A stretch of 64,000 nt of DNA from Merdimonas faecis. GTDB lineage: Bacteria > Bacillota > Clostridia > Lachnospirales > Lachnospiraceae. Every line of letters starts with the position of its first letter. Position 1 is the stretch's first letter. The stretch covers positions 1-64,000 of the forward strand of contig NZ_MIEH01000002.1 of NCBI RefSeq assembly GCF_001754075.1, given 5' to 3'. The position numbers and the translations under genes are program-made. The notes beneath the pieces were generated by a model. The model did not search any database. It was not told the DNA's origin and saw only the letters and a list, made by a program, of their open reading frames with translations. Positions 1 to 8,972 of this stretch are shown in pieces.

Positions 1-619
1 CAAAGGAAAACAGTATGACTATAGCCAGCCGGCAGTGCAGGGAGTCCAGTACTGCAACCGGTTATTCGCCATTGAGGACTCCATTAACAAAAAGTATCCC
101 GGTGATTATGAAAAGCGGAAGCAGCTGCGTCTCGAGAAGGAAAAACCTGTTCTGGAGGCTTTCTGGTCGTGGCTCGATCAGCAGAAGCCTGTCCGGAATA
201 CGCGGATGGATAAAGCCATTAATTATGTTCTCAACCGGCGTGATACAGCGGAGACCTATCTGGAAGACGGGCGGTGCAGCTTTACCAATAATCTCAGCGA
301 GAATGCGATCCGACCATTTGCAGTAGGCCGGAAGAACTGGCTGTTTAGCAATTCCGTAGAGGGAGCGAATGCCAGTGCAGTGACCTACACAATGGTTGAG
401 ATGGCAAAAGCACATGGGCTGAATATTTATGGATATCTTAAATTTCTGCTGGAACACCGGCCAGATAAAGATATGACCGATGAACAGCTTGCAGAGCTGG
501 CACCTTGGAGTGAAAAACTCCAATCTATCAAAAATCGCATGTGAATTATAGTGAATTACTCCAACTCGCAAAGGGCTGGGGTAATTTTAAATTTTACCGC
601 GGTATTATTTGGCGCTTAC
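1..619 (+). mobile_element. right part of an IS66-family insertion sequence
   Basis: The transposase is followed by GGCGCTTAC at 611-619. Its reverse complement GTAAGCGCC is the typical outer tip of IS66 terminal inverted repeats, so the element should end at 619. Bases 620-627 would be one copy of the 8-bp target duplication, but the other copy is outside the window. The element sits directly against the 5' end of the DUF6075-like fragment. Confidence 0.75.
2..544 (+). CDS. IS66-family transposase, C-terminal part (runs in from left edge)
   Basis: The frame is open from base 2, so the start lies outside the window. The visible ~180 residues hold the conserved C-terminal part of IS66 (TnpC-type) DDE transposases: the block NNLSENAIRPFAVGRKNW, which carries the last catalytic acidic residue region, followed by the usual C-terminal helix (YGYLKFLLEHRP). 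It is intact to its stop codon. The IS end follows within 80 bp, so this is the right-hand part of an IS66 copy. IS66 accessory genes, if present, would be to the left. Confidence 0.9.
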   Translation, partial: KGKQYDYSQPAVQGVQYCNRLFAIEDSINKKYPGDYEKRKQLRLEKEKPVLEAFWSWLDQQKPVRNTRMDKAINYVLNRRDTAETYLEDGRCSFTNNLSENAIRPFAVGRKNWLFSNSVEGANASAVTYTMVEMAKAHGLNIYGYLKFLLEHRPDKDMTDEQLAELAPWSEKLQSIKNRM

Positions 620-988
620 GAACACAGCGTTAGGAGCAGAAAAGAGCAAGAAAAGAAACATTACTTTTAAGAACAAGGAACATGAGAAGTTTTATCACAC
701 CTATCTTCCAAAATGTCGGTATCAGGACACATACCATAAAGCACTGGTTTACTGCATGGGACTGTCAGAAGATACCAGACGAAATGTAAACCGAATCTAT
801 GACTTTGAGACGGGATTTATAAAGCCGGAGTGTCTGCAGGAAGGATGGCAGACCAGCGGGAGCGAAAAGATTGTCCGTATTGCATTTAATCTCTATACAG
901 ATGGAACACCTACGACAGATGAATATGACGATACGGAGGAACAGATTGTTGAGACACGGCTTTATTCCGTCAGTGACATCTTTTGCAC
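620..988 (+). pseudogene. DUF6075-like protein, both ends lost
   Basis: From about 652 the frame reads NITFKNKEHEKFYHTYLPKC and onward, which resembles the small Firmicutes family DUF6075 (recognised by pattern, function unknown). No ATG/GTG start with a ribosome site is present: the 5' end abuts the IS66 tip, and the only upstream start codon in frame (TTG at 609) lies inside the IS end. At about 985 the family similarity stops and transposase sequence begins in another frame. It is therefore a dead fragment caught between two mobile elements. Confidence 0.6.
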
Positions 989-1246
989 GGGAGATGGGAT
1001 ATTGAAGAGAATGCATTCCATCAGCTAAAGACTTATTATCATGCAGACCATTGTTACTGTCATGAAGCAGTGGAAGTGATCTTTCTATTAATGCTGATAG
1101 CATTTAACATACGGGAAATGTATCTGTACCGGCGGATCCATGGATTTGAGAGAAGCAAGATTACAAGGAAAAGTGTAACGCGAATCTTTCGGGATGATCT
1201 GCAGGCAGAGAATCTATGTTGGATATTGTATATAGAAGGGGGATAG
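985..1246 (+). pseudogene. transposase C-terminal remnant (IS4/ISLre2-like DDE)
   Basis: The frame reads GRWDIEENAFHQLKTYYHADHC and then a hydrophobic IAFNIREMYLYRR segment. This WDIExxxFxxLKTYWHxDH pattern is the C-terminal signature of IS4-type DDE transposases, containing the final catalytic Glu. Only ~85 residues remain, without N-terminal domains or its own start, and it interrupts the DUF6075-like gene. Confidence 0.65.
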
Positions 1247-1434
1247 AAATTCAAAAAAGAGAATAAGGGGTTGTGGAGTCTGAAAAAGGGGAGGTTTTCA
1301 GATAGGATACTTTCTGTCCCAAAAGATGACAAGACAAGGGGAAAGAGAATTGGTAAGGGAAAATAGCGCAGGTGAATATTTATAAAAGGGGAATCTATAT
1401 AAAAGCGAAATCCCTGGATAAGTTCTGAGATTCG

Positions 1435-1463
1435 TTGAAGTTACAGCCTTTTCTTGTTATACT
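1435..1463 (+). promoter_or_regulatory. sigma-A-like promoter for the lipoprotein operon
   Basis: TTGAAG at 1435-1440 and TATACT at 1458-1463 are separated by 17 bp. The ~100 bp leader ends with AGGAGGG just before the ATG at 1562. The rest of 1247-1561 shows no reading frame or repeat that I can support. Confidence 0.6.
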
Positions 1464-1561
1464 TGATTCAAAAAGAGGCTGTTGAAACAGGGGGATATAA
1501 GCCGGACGGGACACGGAAGAGATAAGCCGAATACCGGCATCTTTGAGGAGGGACTTTAGTT

Positions 1562-2857
1562 ATGAAAAGGTTTTACAGACCGGTGCTTGCAGGAATGGCA
1601 GCAGCCGTAATATCTGTCTGCAGCGCATGCGGAGCAATACCGGAAAAAAATCACGGAGGCAATAGTGGAGACCGGAAGGATGCTGCGGATGAAAAGACGG
1701 AGGAAATAACCATACCGGCTTCGCTGATTAAGTTTTCCAGTTCGGATCTGCAGGATAATATAGAAGCATTCAGCGACTACTGCACCAGCGTCAGACAGGA
1801 TGGGGATGATATGATAATCGAAGTGACGACGGAGCAGAAAGAAACGCTGATACAGATGCATGAAGACAATATCAGGGAAGTAATGGATGATATGGTGGAA
1901 GCTGATCCTTCGTATTCCTGTGAATTGGACGAAGATTACAGCAGAGTGGTGTACAGGTACGACGAAAACATAGACGGCATCCTGCAGGCAAAAGTTCTGC
2001 TGTCGCTTACCACAAGCTATGCTTTGAAAGGCATTATGGAGACAGGAAATCCGGACTGGCATATCCATGCTGAAATTGTAAACTGCCATACCGGTGCAAC
2101 GGTCGTAGAGGGAACATTACCGGATGAGGCGATCAATTTCGGACCGGATGAGTGGGAAAAAAGCTATGTCAGTACAGGAGAGGATGAGCAGCAGAAGGAA
2201 ATTATGCGGGAAACAGGCCTTCCGGCAGACTACAGTGCTCTGACTGACACACAGAAGAGCGCAGTTACGTCAATTGAGGATATGCTGACATGGATGGAAG
2301 GAAAATATCAGCAGAAATTCTGTTATGTATCCTACGCGCCGGGAGATGCGATCGAACAGGAGCATTTGAAGGTATATCCCGAACAGGGGGATGAATCGGA
2401 TATTGTGACGGTGTACCGTACATATGAAAACGGGCTGTACCGGTATGAAGACGATTACGGAGCAATTCTGATGCGCCCCGCGTATGAAGAGCAGGTACGC
2501 GCATTCGCGGAGCAGTATCTGCCTTCCGAAGGGATAAAGATTTATACGGAAATAAAGAATGGCGGCAGCAGCCCGGCAGAGGAAGAACCGGTTCTGAACG
2601 AGGTTTCCGCTGTGACGTATATTTTTATGGACGACGCCCTGTGCTCAGAAAAGTATGAGATATTTCTGGAGGCTGTGCCGGACTGGCTGACAGAGAACTG
2701 TCAGGGCGTACCGGCGGGGATTTATCTGCGTATGACAGAGTCCGAAGCATGGCAGCAGATCGACAGATCCGATTATGAGGACAAGCTCCGGGAAGATGTC
2801 TATACTAAAGAGGCAGAGTGCGCGATCTCCGGGAGCGGGAAAGTGACAGTGTATTAG
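1562..2857 (+). CDS. predicted lipoprotein of unknown function
   Basis: The 431-aa product begins with a lysine/arginine-rich n-region, a hydrophobic core and a lipobox ending at Cys23 (VCSAC), so it should be lipid-anchored outside the membrane. The mature part is acidic and hydrophilic with no membrane segments. I do not recognise the family. The start is ATG 1562 with AGGAGGG upstream. The next lipoprotein gene follows within 20 bp, so the two form an operon. It could be an extracellular sensor or immunity-type lipoprotein; no catalytic motif is visible. Confidence 0.75.
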   Translation: MKRFYRPVLAGMAAAVISVCSACGAIPEKNHGGNSGDRKDAADEKTEEITIPASLIKFSSSDLQDNIEAFSDYCTSVRQDGDDMIIEVTTEQKETLIQMHEDNIREVMDDMVEADPSYSCELDEDYSRVVYRYDENIDGILQAKVLLSLTTSYALKGIMETGNPDWHIHAEIVNCHTGATVVEGTLPDEAINFGPDEWEKSYVSTGEDEQQKEIMRETGLPADYSALTDTQKSAVTSIEDMLTWMEGKYQQKFCYVSYAPGDAIEQEHLKVYPEQGDESDIVTVYRTYENGLYRYEDDYGAILMRPAYEEQVRAFAEQYLPSEGIKIYTEIKNGGSSPAEEEPVLNEVSAVTYIFMDDALCSEKYEIFLEAVPDWLTENCQGVPAGIYLRMTESEAWQQIDRSDYEDKLREDVYTKEAECAISGSGKVTVY

Positions 2858-2875
2858 TTGAAAGGAAGAAAAATT

Positions 2876-4024
2876 ATGAGGAAAGTATTACCGCTTATCG
2901 TATGCTGTGCTCTTGTATGCAGCCTGAGCGGATGCATCGTTTTCAGGGGAGGATCATCCAATGAATATCGCTCCGATGAAGAATTAGCGGATGAAATGAT
3001 AGAAAATATTATCGATTGCGCAGAAAAGGAAAATGCAAAAGCACTGACAGAATTATTTTCACAATATGTTAAGGACAGTACGTTAAATTTAACTGAACAG
3101 GCAGAAGAATTTATAGAATTTTTTCAAGGCCAATGTAAAAGCTGGAAAGGAAATGCAAGTTCCCATGAAAAAAGTGAACACGGAAAAACAATCTGGCGGG
3201 AATTGAGAGGTCAATATTCAGTTATTACAGATGAAGCACAATATGAAATAGCATATATTTATATTCCTTTTCACAGAGAAGAACCGGATAAAGAAGGGCT
3301 TACTGCAATAGAGATCACTACGGAAGAAACTTTTAACAAGGACGAATTTCTCTGGAGTCTGGATCAGAAACCGGGTATCTATGTGACAGAAACCGGGGAA
3401 GAGATGTATTCGGAACAGAGGCTGATCACTCCGGAAGAACTGATCCGGGCGGCAGGACTTACAAAAGAACAGTACCGCGGAGCTGATCTCGAACAGTTTA
3501 TTGAAGATTTCGCCATCACGGAAGAAGATGTGGATACGCTCAACATACCTTTGCTTCTGGAAGAATACGAACCGGACCGTAAAGACGGCCTGGCCGATGT
3601 GAGTTATCTCCTTGAAGACGACATAGAAAACCGTACGTCTGATTTTACAGAGAATGTATATGCCATTGCTTTTATGGAAAATAAGAATACAAGTACAGAA
3701 TGTGTATATTACGATATACTGGATAGTAAACGGTATCAAACGTCGGATGCGTATCTCTTTGATGATCTCTACCAGACACAGGCCGGATATTATGCGGACG
3801 GACAGCAGATCGTTGAGGCGTTAGACAAATATGGTGTTTTTGGCTGGGAATCCGGAACGGGTGAAGAGGAAATTACAGATCCCCAGTATATGGTGCTGGC
3901 TGTAGAATATGATGACGGAACGGTGTTCCGTGTAAAGGCATCCGGCTTATTGTCGCAGGTGCTGCCGGACGAGTACGATGAAGTGAGAGAAATGCTGTTG
4001 TCAGGAGAACACAGCGGAAGTTAG
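2876..4024 (+). CDS. DUF5104-type lipoprotein
   Basis: I chose ATG 2876 rather than the upstream TTG at 2858, because GAAAGGAAG sits at the right distance and translation then starts with a clean signal peptide, MRKVLPLIVCCALVCSLSGC, whose lipobox is LSGC (Cys20). Residues ~25-160 resemble DUF5104, a domain of secreted Firmicutes lipoproteins often near immunity genes. The second half is an acidic domain I do not recognise. It is the second gene of the lipoprotein operon. Confidence 0.75.
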   Translation: MRKVLPLIVCCALVCSLSGCIVFRGGSSNEYRSDEELADEMIENIIDCAEKENAKALTELFSQYVKDSTLNLTEQAEEFIEFFQGQCKSWKGNASSHEKSEHGKTIWRELRGQYSVITDEAQYEIAYIYIPFHREEPDKEGLTAIEITTEETFNKDEFLWSLDQKPGIYVTETGEEMYSEQRLITPEELIRAAGLTKEQYRGADLEQFIEDFAITEEDVDTLNIPLLLEEYEPDRKDGLADVSYLLEDDIENRTSDFTENVYAIAFMENKNTSTECVYYDILDSKRYQTSDAYLFDDLYQTQAGYYADGQQIVEALDKYGVFGWESGTGEEEITDPQYMVLAVEYDDGTVFRVKASGLLSQVLPDEYDEVREMLLSGEHSGS

Positions 4025-4057
4025 AGGAAAATGAGTATTGTTTCAAAGGAGGACGCA

Positions 4058-4474
4058 ATGGACAGAGAATTTGAAGATGAATTTATGGATGCGCAGTCAC
4101 AGATTATTTCATTATGTGTCGAATTTGCGGGCAATAGGGCTGATAAGGTTTATGCCTATGGCTCCATCGAAGAAAGCAGTATTTCTTTCAATGCATTTTT
4201 CAAGATTGACGGTCAGATTAAAACAACAAATAATATAGCTGCCGATACAGACTCGATATGGGATTTCCTGGATCTTGGTGAATCGGATCTGGAGAAGATA
4301 AAACAAATATGCATACACTATGGAAAACCTGTCCCCACAGAATTAAAAATGATCTATGACTGTAAAAGTGGTAAAATAGACACGAAATATAAATATGAAA
4401 GTATCTGTTCCGCAAAGACAGGGACAGATTCAAGCGAAATTTTTATGAAGTGGTTAGACGAGGTTCTTCATTAA
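4058..4474 (+). CDS. YezG/DUF600-like putative immunity protein
   Basis: The start is ATG 4058, preceded by AAAGGAGG; an upstream in-frame ATG at 4031 has no ribosome site. The 138-aa soluble protein contains YAYGSIEESSISFNAFFKIDGQI, the hallmark of the YezG (DUF600) family. In Bacillus subtilis YezG is the antitoxin of the LXG toxin YeeF. No LXG toxin is present here, so it would be an orphan immunity gene. Family assignment is by pattern; the partner is unknown. Confidence 0.65.
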   Translation: MDREFEDEFMDAQSQIISLCVEFAGNRADKVYAYGSIEESSISFNAFFKIDGQIKTTNNIAADTDSIWDFLDLGESDLEKIKQICIHYGKPVPTELKMIYDCKSGKIDTKYKYESICSAKTGTDSSEIFMKWLDEVLH

Positions 4475-4518
4475 GATAGCATTATTCCGGGAAGTTATGG
4501 TCGTGGTAAGGAGAAAGT

Positions 4519-4914
4519 ATGATTGTATTTTGGATTTTGGGTGGAATTTTTATAATTGTTGGTTTCATAATGGGGGTAAGAAAGTTTATCAAAACATATC
4601 AATACCGGGGGAAGGCAGAAGGAGTCATACTCGATTATGAAAGTTCAACGGGGACAGGGAAACAATCGATAAGAGTTCGATATCAATATGTGGTTTCTGG
4701 CGTGGAATATGTTGCAAAATCGGAATGGCTTAATAATGGATCTTTTTATCCCGAGAAAAAATGCGAGGTGAGGTATAATACAGGCAAACCTGAAAAATCA
4801 TATTTGAAAACGTTTGATCGGGTGCTTCAAAGTGTTATCGCAACAATATTCTTTTTACTCGGGGGAGTGATCATAATTTTGGGGATCATACTATCGGGTA
4901 TCATGTCAATGTAA
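4519..4914 (+). CDS. DUF3592-type membrane protein
   Basis: The 131-aa protein has one membrane segment at each end (residues ~3-22 and ~104-127) around a beta-rich extracytoplasmic middle. This is the DUF3592 layout, including the RVRYQYVVSGVEY strand and the RYNTGKPEKSYL motif. ATG 4519 follows GGAGA. Function is unknown; such proteins are often found beside secreted-toxin immunity genes. Confidence 0.7.
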   Translation: MIVFWILGGIFIIVGFIMGVRKFIKTYQYRGKAEGVILDYESSTGTGKQSIRVRYQYVVSGVEYVAKSEWLNNGSFYPEKKCEVRYNTGKPEKSYLKTFDRVLQSVIATIFFLLGGVIIILGIILSGIMSM

Positions 4915-5256
4915 CTTATGTAAAGGATAATAGCGTTGATGCTTCCGACTATTATTGCGAAGTTATTCAGAAAGAAAAATGTACGCAGGAGACTGAAGGA
5001 AAAGTAATAAAGAAAAGATGGAATGGAGATGTATGGTTCCTGACAGTAGAGTATTCTGTTGATGGTGAAAAGTATAAATTAACAGAGCAATTGAAATACC
5101 AGGTAATAAAAACGCACAAACTTGGGAAAATTCCTGTGGGAATGAGTTCTAAAGTTTCCTTGGGTAATGTAAGTGAAGGGGATCATGTTCAAATATAATC
5201 CGATAAAGCCGAAGAAGGCTTATATGCCCGATAATTCAGGTTTGCTTCTGATGTAG
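4911..5256 (+). pseudogene. second DUF3592-like gene, decayed
   Basis: A frame without a start runs from about 4911 to TAA 5196-5198 and encodes TEGKVIKKRWNGDVWFLTVEYSVDGEKYKL, the same strand pattern as the preceding DUF3592 gene. The expected continuation KYNPIKPKKAYMPDN lies in another frame (5185-5256). The gene has lost its N-terminal membrane segment and suffered a frameshift near 5187. It looks like a tandem duplicate in decay. Confidence 0.65.
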
Positions 5257-5272
5257 AGGAAATACGCTAGAA

Positions 5273-5569
5273 GTGCAGGGAAAAATAGATGAAAGAATGC
5301 ATAGCAGATCGCAAATCAGGAAAATGATTATTTCAGCTGTTCTTGCCCGTGCGGCTGCAGTTTCAGGAGGGCGTGAAGTACTTATGAGCAGGGTTGCTGA
5401 GAGATGTTTCTTTTTGGATCAGAGCTTTGTTCTGGAATATGTACCGAATGTTCATGAAACTACGGTATACGAGTCTGTCCGTTTTGATATGAAGTATGAG
5501 GGATTCGGAAAAAGATATGGATTTTTATATAGTATCGGATATGCCGCTTTATGTATATGGATATTATAG
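5273..5569 (+). CDS. short ORF, doubtful
   Basis: A GTG-started 98-aa frame without a convincing ribosome site or recognisable domain; the C-terminus is hydrophobic. It may be chance coding or the wreck of a further membrane-protein gene. The surrounding stretch 5257-5690 otherwise shows nothing that I can support. Confidence 0.2.
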   Translation: MQGKIDERMHSRSQIRKMIISAVLARAAAVSGGREVLMSRVAERCFFLDQSFVLEYVPNVHETTVYESVRFDMKYEGFGKRYGFLYSIGYAALCIWIL

Positions 5570-5694
5570 AGAATTCTCAGAAGTAAAGAATAGGCTTCAT
5601 CAGGTAGTACAGAACTGGGAGACGGGAGAATAATAAGATAAGCAGATATAGAGTCAGTCATTGACGATACAGAGTTGTATAGGAAGGGAGAAGT

Positions 5695-6318
5695 ATGCGG
5701 AGAGTATTTAATATAGACAAAAAATTGAAAAATAAATATGTGAAAGAGTGGGCAAAATCCCAGGATGGCTATAAAATAAGACGATTTACAGCTATATTTC
5801 TAAAAAGTTTAGGGGGGATTATTTTTCTAGTTCTCTCTCTTCTGTTTGGCTGTTTGACATATGGAACAGATGTTTTTGCAGAGGGATTACTTTCAGGAAT
5901 CGGTTCGGGTTTTGGGTTTGGCTGCATTCCTTTTTTTATAGGACAATCCATGGGGATCAAGGCAGTGCTGAAATGTGGAAAACCATTTTCTATTGAAGAG
6001 AAGGAGTCTATACTGATCGCTGATGAAGGGATAGAATTCCGGTATCATGATGTAGAAACTCCGTTTGAGACGTCTGTGAGTGTTTATCAGATACTTCGGG
6101 AGGACGTGCGGGTAATAGCTATTGATGATGCGGTTCATGTGGCGACAATTATAGGCAAGGGAAACATGACGGTGTACCACGATATAACGACGAAGAAGAT
6201 AGATTGGACAAGAAGTCAGAGAAGATTTTATGAGGATTCTCAGATGAAGATACTTCTGGCATATGAAAATAATGATGAACTTATTCAGAGGTTAAAGAAT
6301 TATGCGTCGTTAAAATAG
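5695..6318 (+). CDS. small membrane protein, unknown
   Basis: The 207-aa protein starts at ATG 5695 after GGAAGGGAG. Two hydrophobic stretches at residues ~33-52 and ~60-80 form a hairpin in the membrane. The C-terminal ~120 residues are cytoplasmic-like, with a PH-like strand pattern (IEFRYHDVETPFETSVSVYQI). This general layout is common among Lachnospiraceae YcxB/PH-like membrane proteins, but I cannot assign a family with confidence. Confidence 0.6.
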   Translation: MRRVFNIDKKLKNKYVKEWAKSQDGYKIRRFTAIFLKSLGGIIFLVLSLLFGCLTYGTDVFAEGLLSGIGSGFGFGCIPFFIGQSMGIKAVLKCGKPFSIEEKESILIADEGIEFRYHDVETPFETSVSVYQILREDVRVIAIDDAVHVATIIGKGNMTVYHDITTKKIDWTRSQRRFYEDSQMKILLAYENNDELIQRLKNYASLK

Positions 6319-6381
6319 TGGAATTATGAAGGTGAAGGAGATAAATTTCTTCGACTTTAATGAAATTAATAAGGAATAAAA

Positions 6382-6833
6382 ATGGAAAATACATATCTTA
6401 TAAACAGTAAACTATATGTAAAACCGAAACCTGCAAGTTTTATTTTCAGGATTCTGTTGAATATTTTCTTGCCGTTTTTATTGTGCTGACTTATAATCAG
6501 AGACCTTCTGCAAGAGCACACTATGAGATAGTACAGGCGGAGATAGGTATAGAGCCGGATGTGGTAACTATTATATATCGGCAGATCAGCAGCCTGAATG
6601 GGGGCAATGCAGTGTATAAAATACCTACAGGACAGTTGAATTCTATAGACTTCAGCGATCAGCTCTGCTGTATTCACTTTATCGGATCGGTGACGGTAAC
6701 ATATACAGGAAGTAACTTAAGATCAGAAAATAAGTCTGGCTGCTATTTTTATGTGGAAAAAGGGTATGAAAAAGAAATTTTGTCTGAACTGACCAGGACA
6801 TGTGGAAAAGATATTATTTATCGTAATAGATAA
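6382..6833 (+). pseudogene. YcxB/PH-like membrane protein, frameshifted
   Basis: A start with MENTYLINSKLYVKPKPASF and the beginning of a membrane segment runs from ATG 6382 to a TGA at 6487-6489. The natural continuation (YNQRPSARAHYEIVQAEIG and on to 6833) is in another frame from 6483. The break is next to a T-rich run (6476-6482). Joined, the product would resemble the preceding gene: hydrophobic N-terminus, then a strand-rich domain. It is either a recent frameshift or a sequencing error. Confidence 0.5.
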
Positions 6834-6854
6834 AGGTATGATGGGGAAGAGCAT

Positions 6855-7112
6855 ATGGAAGAGATAAAACGGCATTGTGAAAAAGTCATACAGATACTCC
6901 GTTCCGATTATAATACGCAGTTACAGTATTCGGGAATAATCAAAAAAATATATGACGTTATGTTACAGATCATATCCTGCGATAATATCAATGAACTTCC
7001 TGATATTCACTGGAACAGCATAGCGCGGTGTTTTGCTGACGAAACGACGGATTATCAAAGTCCTATACTCTTTGAGATAGATAAAATTGCGAAGCTGTCA
7101 GAGGGAAAATAA
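6855..7112 (+). CDS. hypothetical 85-aa protein
   Basis: A small, mainly helical soluble protein starting at ATG 6855 with GGGGAAGAG upstream. Its stop overlaps the ATG of the next gene (TAATG), so the two are translationally coupled. No family is recognised; small helical proteins in this position are often immunity proteins (inference from context only). Confidence 0.5.
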   Translation: MEEIKRHCEKVIQILRSDYNTQLQYSGIIKKIYDVMLQIISCDNINELPDIHWNSIARCFADETTDYQSPILFEIDKIAKLSEGK

Positions 7113-7789
7113 TGCCGGAGAGAATGGATTGGAAGAATGCTTTATGCGCGACAAATAATTTCCGCTATAAGTTGATAAGGTATAAAGAAAATGTGTACGC
7201 TGTTGACTGGCTGCCGCACTGGTATTCGGTCTTTGCAGGTATTTTTATATGCTTTTTCAAAAAGAAAGCATATATTCTGACTGAACAGCAGGCCGCAGTA
7301 TTACAAAGAAGAGGCGGAATAAATTCGCTTTCTATATTTTGGAGTCCGGTTTTAACAATATTGTTCTGCACTGGGGCAAGATGGATATCACAGCAGGTAA
7401 ATATAGAAGGAAGAGTGAAAGGCCCGTTTTTTATTCTTACTTTGCTGCTCGTAGTTTTTGCTGTTTATAATATATGGAGAGCTGGAAAAGAATTAAAGTT
7501 AAAAAAATATCTGGGTGCCCGTAATGAAACTTGCACGATAAAAATTCTCTGCAAAAAACCAGATCAGGAACGTAAAGTATATTTTTTGTGTGCTGTTGCT
7601 GAATTGATCTTTCAAGGGGGATTGTACGGAATTGCTCTATGGTTTTGCTTTCATCCAGGTGTGATCTTAAATACAAAGATAATAATTCTTGTCGCATGTG
7701 CCACTTTTATATATTTTCTTTCGGCGGGATTTTTACCTGACCGCCTGTTTGTAAGTATAGAAGTCATGAAAGAGGAAGAGAAGATATAG
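7112..7789 (+). CDS. four-helix membrane protein, unknown
   Basis: The 225-aa product starts at an ATG overlapping the upstream stop. Four hydrophobic stretches are visible (about residues 78-94, 106-121, 165-182 and 190-207), separated by basic loops. No transport or enzyme motif is seen. It belongs to the run of small membrane-protein genes at 4.5-10 kb. Confidence 0.55.
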   Translation: MPERMDWKNALCATNNFRYKLIRYKENVYAVDWLPHWYSVFAGIFICFFKKKAYILTEQQAAVLQRRGGINSLSIFWSPVLTILFCTGARWISQQVNIEGRVKGPFFILTLLLVVFAVYNIWRAGKELKLKKYLGARNETCTIKILCKKPDQERKVYFLCAVAELIFQGGLYGIALWFCFHPGVILNTKIIILVACATFIYFLSAGFLPDRLFVSIEVMKEEEKI

Positions 7790-7809
7790 TCTGACTTAAA
7801 GGGAAAGTA

Positions 7810-8625
7810 ATGAAGCAGTTGAGAAAAACAGAATGGCGGAGAGGATACCCCATTAAGAAAAACCTGGCCCTGTGTGCATGGGGTCTGATGGCGCTCGCAG
7901 GCTTCGCCGGAATATTGTCGCACCCGGAGAATATTCCATCGCTGGCGGCGAGTGTTCTTGCATTGGCGGGCGCAGTCCTGACGCTGCCGCCCCTGCTCAG
8001 ATATTACAGAACAACATACCATAGTCTGCCCGCTCTGAACAGGCGGCTTACAAAAGAAGAGCAGGAGGAACTGCTCGAAAACGAAAATTTTGAGACGATC
8101 ACTGAGTTGAAGACAGAATCACTGCGGTGGACAGATATTGCTGAAAGTGCGCACTGGCTCCGGATCAATGGAAGATATATTCCAAAAGAACTTGTGATCT
8201 TAGGAGGGGCTGAAGTAACCGGCAATATAATGAACCGGGACACGACACCGGTGATTTTCCTTTATGCGACCGGTGATATGGTGAAAATTGACCTTGGAGT
8301 TCAGGTTAGTGTTCCGAAAATCCGGGAACTTAACGCATATCTCTGGTCCTGTTATCATATTTTCCCAGGACAGGAAGACGGGAAAAAGACAGAAGAACTC
8401 AGCGGTATATTCAGGGAGGTTTACACAGAGTATCTGAAAGAAAAAGAACCGGAGAAGGAGAGCGGGGGTCTTGCGGATCTTATAGAAGATGCAGGAGAAT
8501 TGCGGCAGAAATGTATCGAGAGAATGCCGTCATATTTGAAAAAAGTTGACGAAAAAGTATGGTGGACTGAGAAGACAAGAAAGAAGATGGAACAGTGGGA
8601 AGCAGACCGGGAGAATACATTATGA
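7810..8625 (+). CDS. membrane-anchored protein, unknown
   Basis: The 271-aa protein has two N-terminal membrane segments (residues ~18-36 and ~42-62) and a long hydrophilic C-terminus with a strand-rich middle (WLRINGRYIPKELVILGG) and charged helices. ATG 7810 follows GGGAAAG. Its last codons overlap the next gene's ATG, implying coupling. GC content is higher than in the neighbouring genes (7112-7789, 8973-9506), suggesting separate origins within the island. Confidence 0.55.
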   Translation: MKQLRKTEWRRGYPIKKNLALCAWGLMALAGFAGILSHPENIPSLAASVLALAGAVLTLPPLLRYYRTTYHSLPALNRRLTKEEQEELLENENFETITELKTESLRWTDIAESAHWLRINGRYIPKELVILGGAEVTGNIMNRDTTPVIFLYATGDMVKIDLGVQVSVPKIRELNAYLWSCYHIFPGQEDGKKTEELSGIFREVYTEYLKEKEPEKESGGLADLIEDAGELRQKCIERMPSYLKKVDEKVWWTEKTRKKMEQWEADRENTL

Positions 8626-8951
8626 GTGAAATAAAGTTTAAAGTCTCTAAAGATGGAAATGAAAAGAAATATATTCCTCTGATCAGAAAAATGCTGAGTC
8701 GCTCCCTTTCCGAAATAAGAGAATGCTTAAGTAATAATGGCTATATCGATATATGCAGTCTGGAAAACATAGAGGGGCTGCAGCATATGAACGAGCTCAT
8801 TGAGGAGCTGCAGAAAAAAGGGGCGAAAATTGTACTGTATGAGGATGACAGAGTTGTAGAAACTGAATTCCTGAAAAATATCATTGAAGCACACTTTGAT
8901 GCAGAAAGGTATCTGCAGGAAACGGACGATAAAGTTATTGAGAAAGATTGA
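8622..8951 (+). CDS. hypothetical 109-aa protein
   Basis: The start is ATG 8622, overlapping the upstream stop (TTATGA). The product is soluble with a leucine-rich middle (GLQHMNELIEELQKKG) and an acidic C-terminus. No family is recognised. It is translationally coupled to the membrane-anchored protein upstream, so the two may act together. Confidence 0.5.
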   Translation: MSEIKFKVSKDGNEKKYIPLIRKMLSRSLSEIRECLSNNGYIDICSLENIEGLQHMNELIEELQKKGAKIVLYEDDRVVETEFLKNIIEAHFDAERYLQETDDKVIEKD

Positions 8952-8972
8952 ATGATTTGAGGAGGGAGATTT

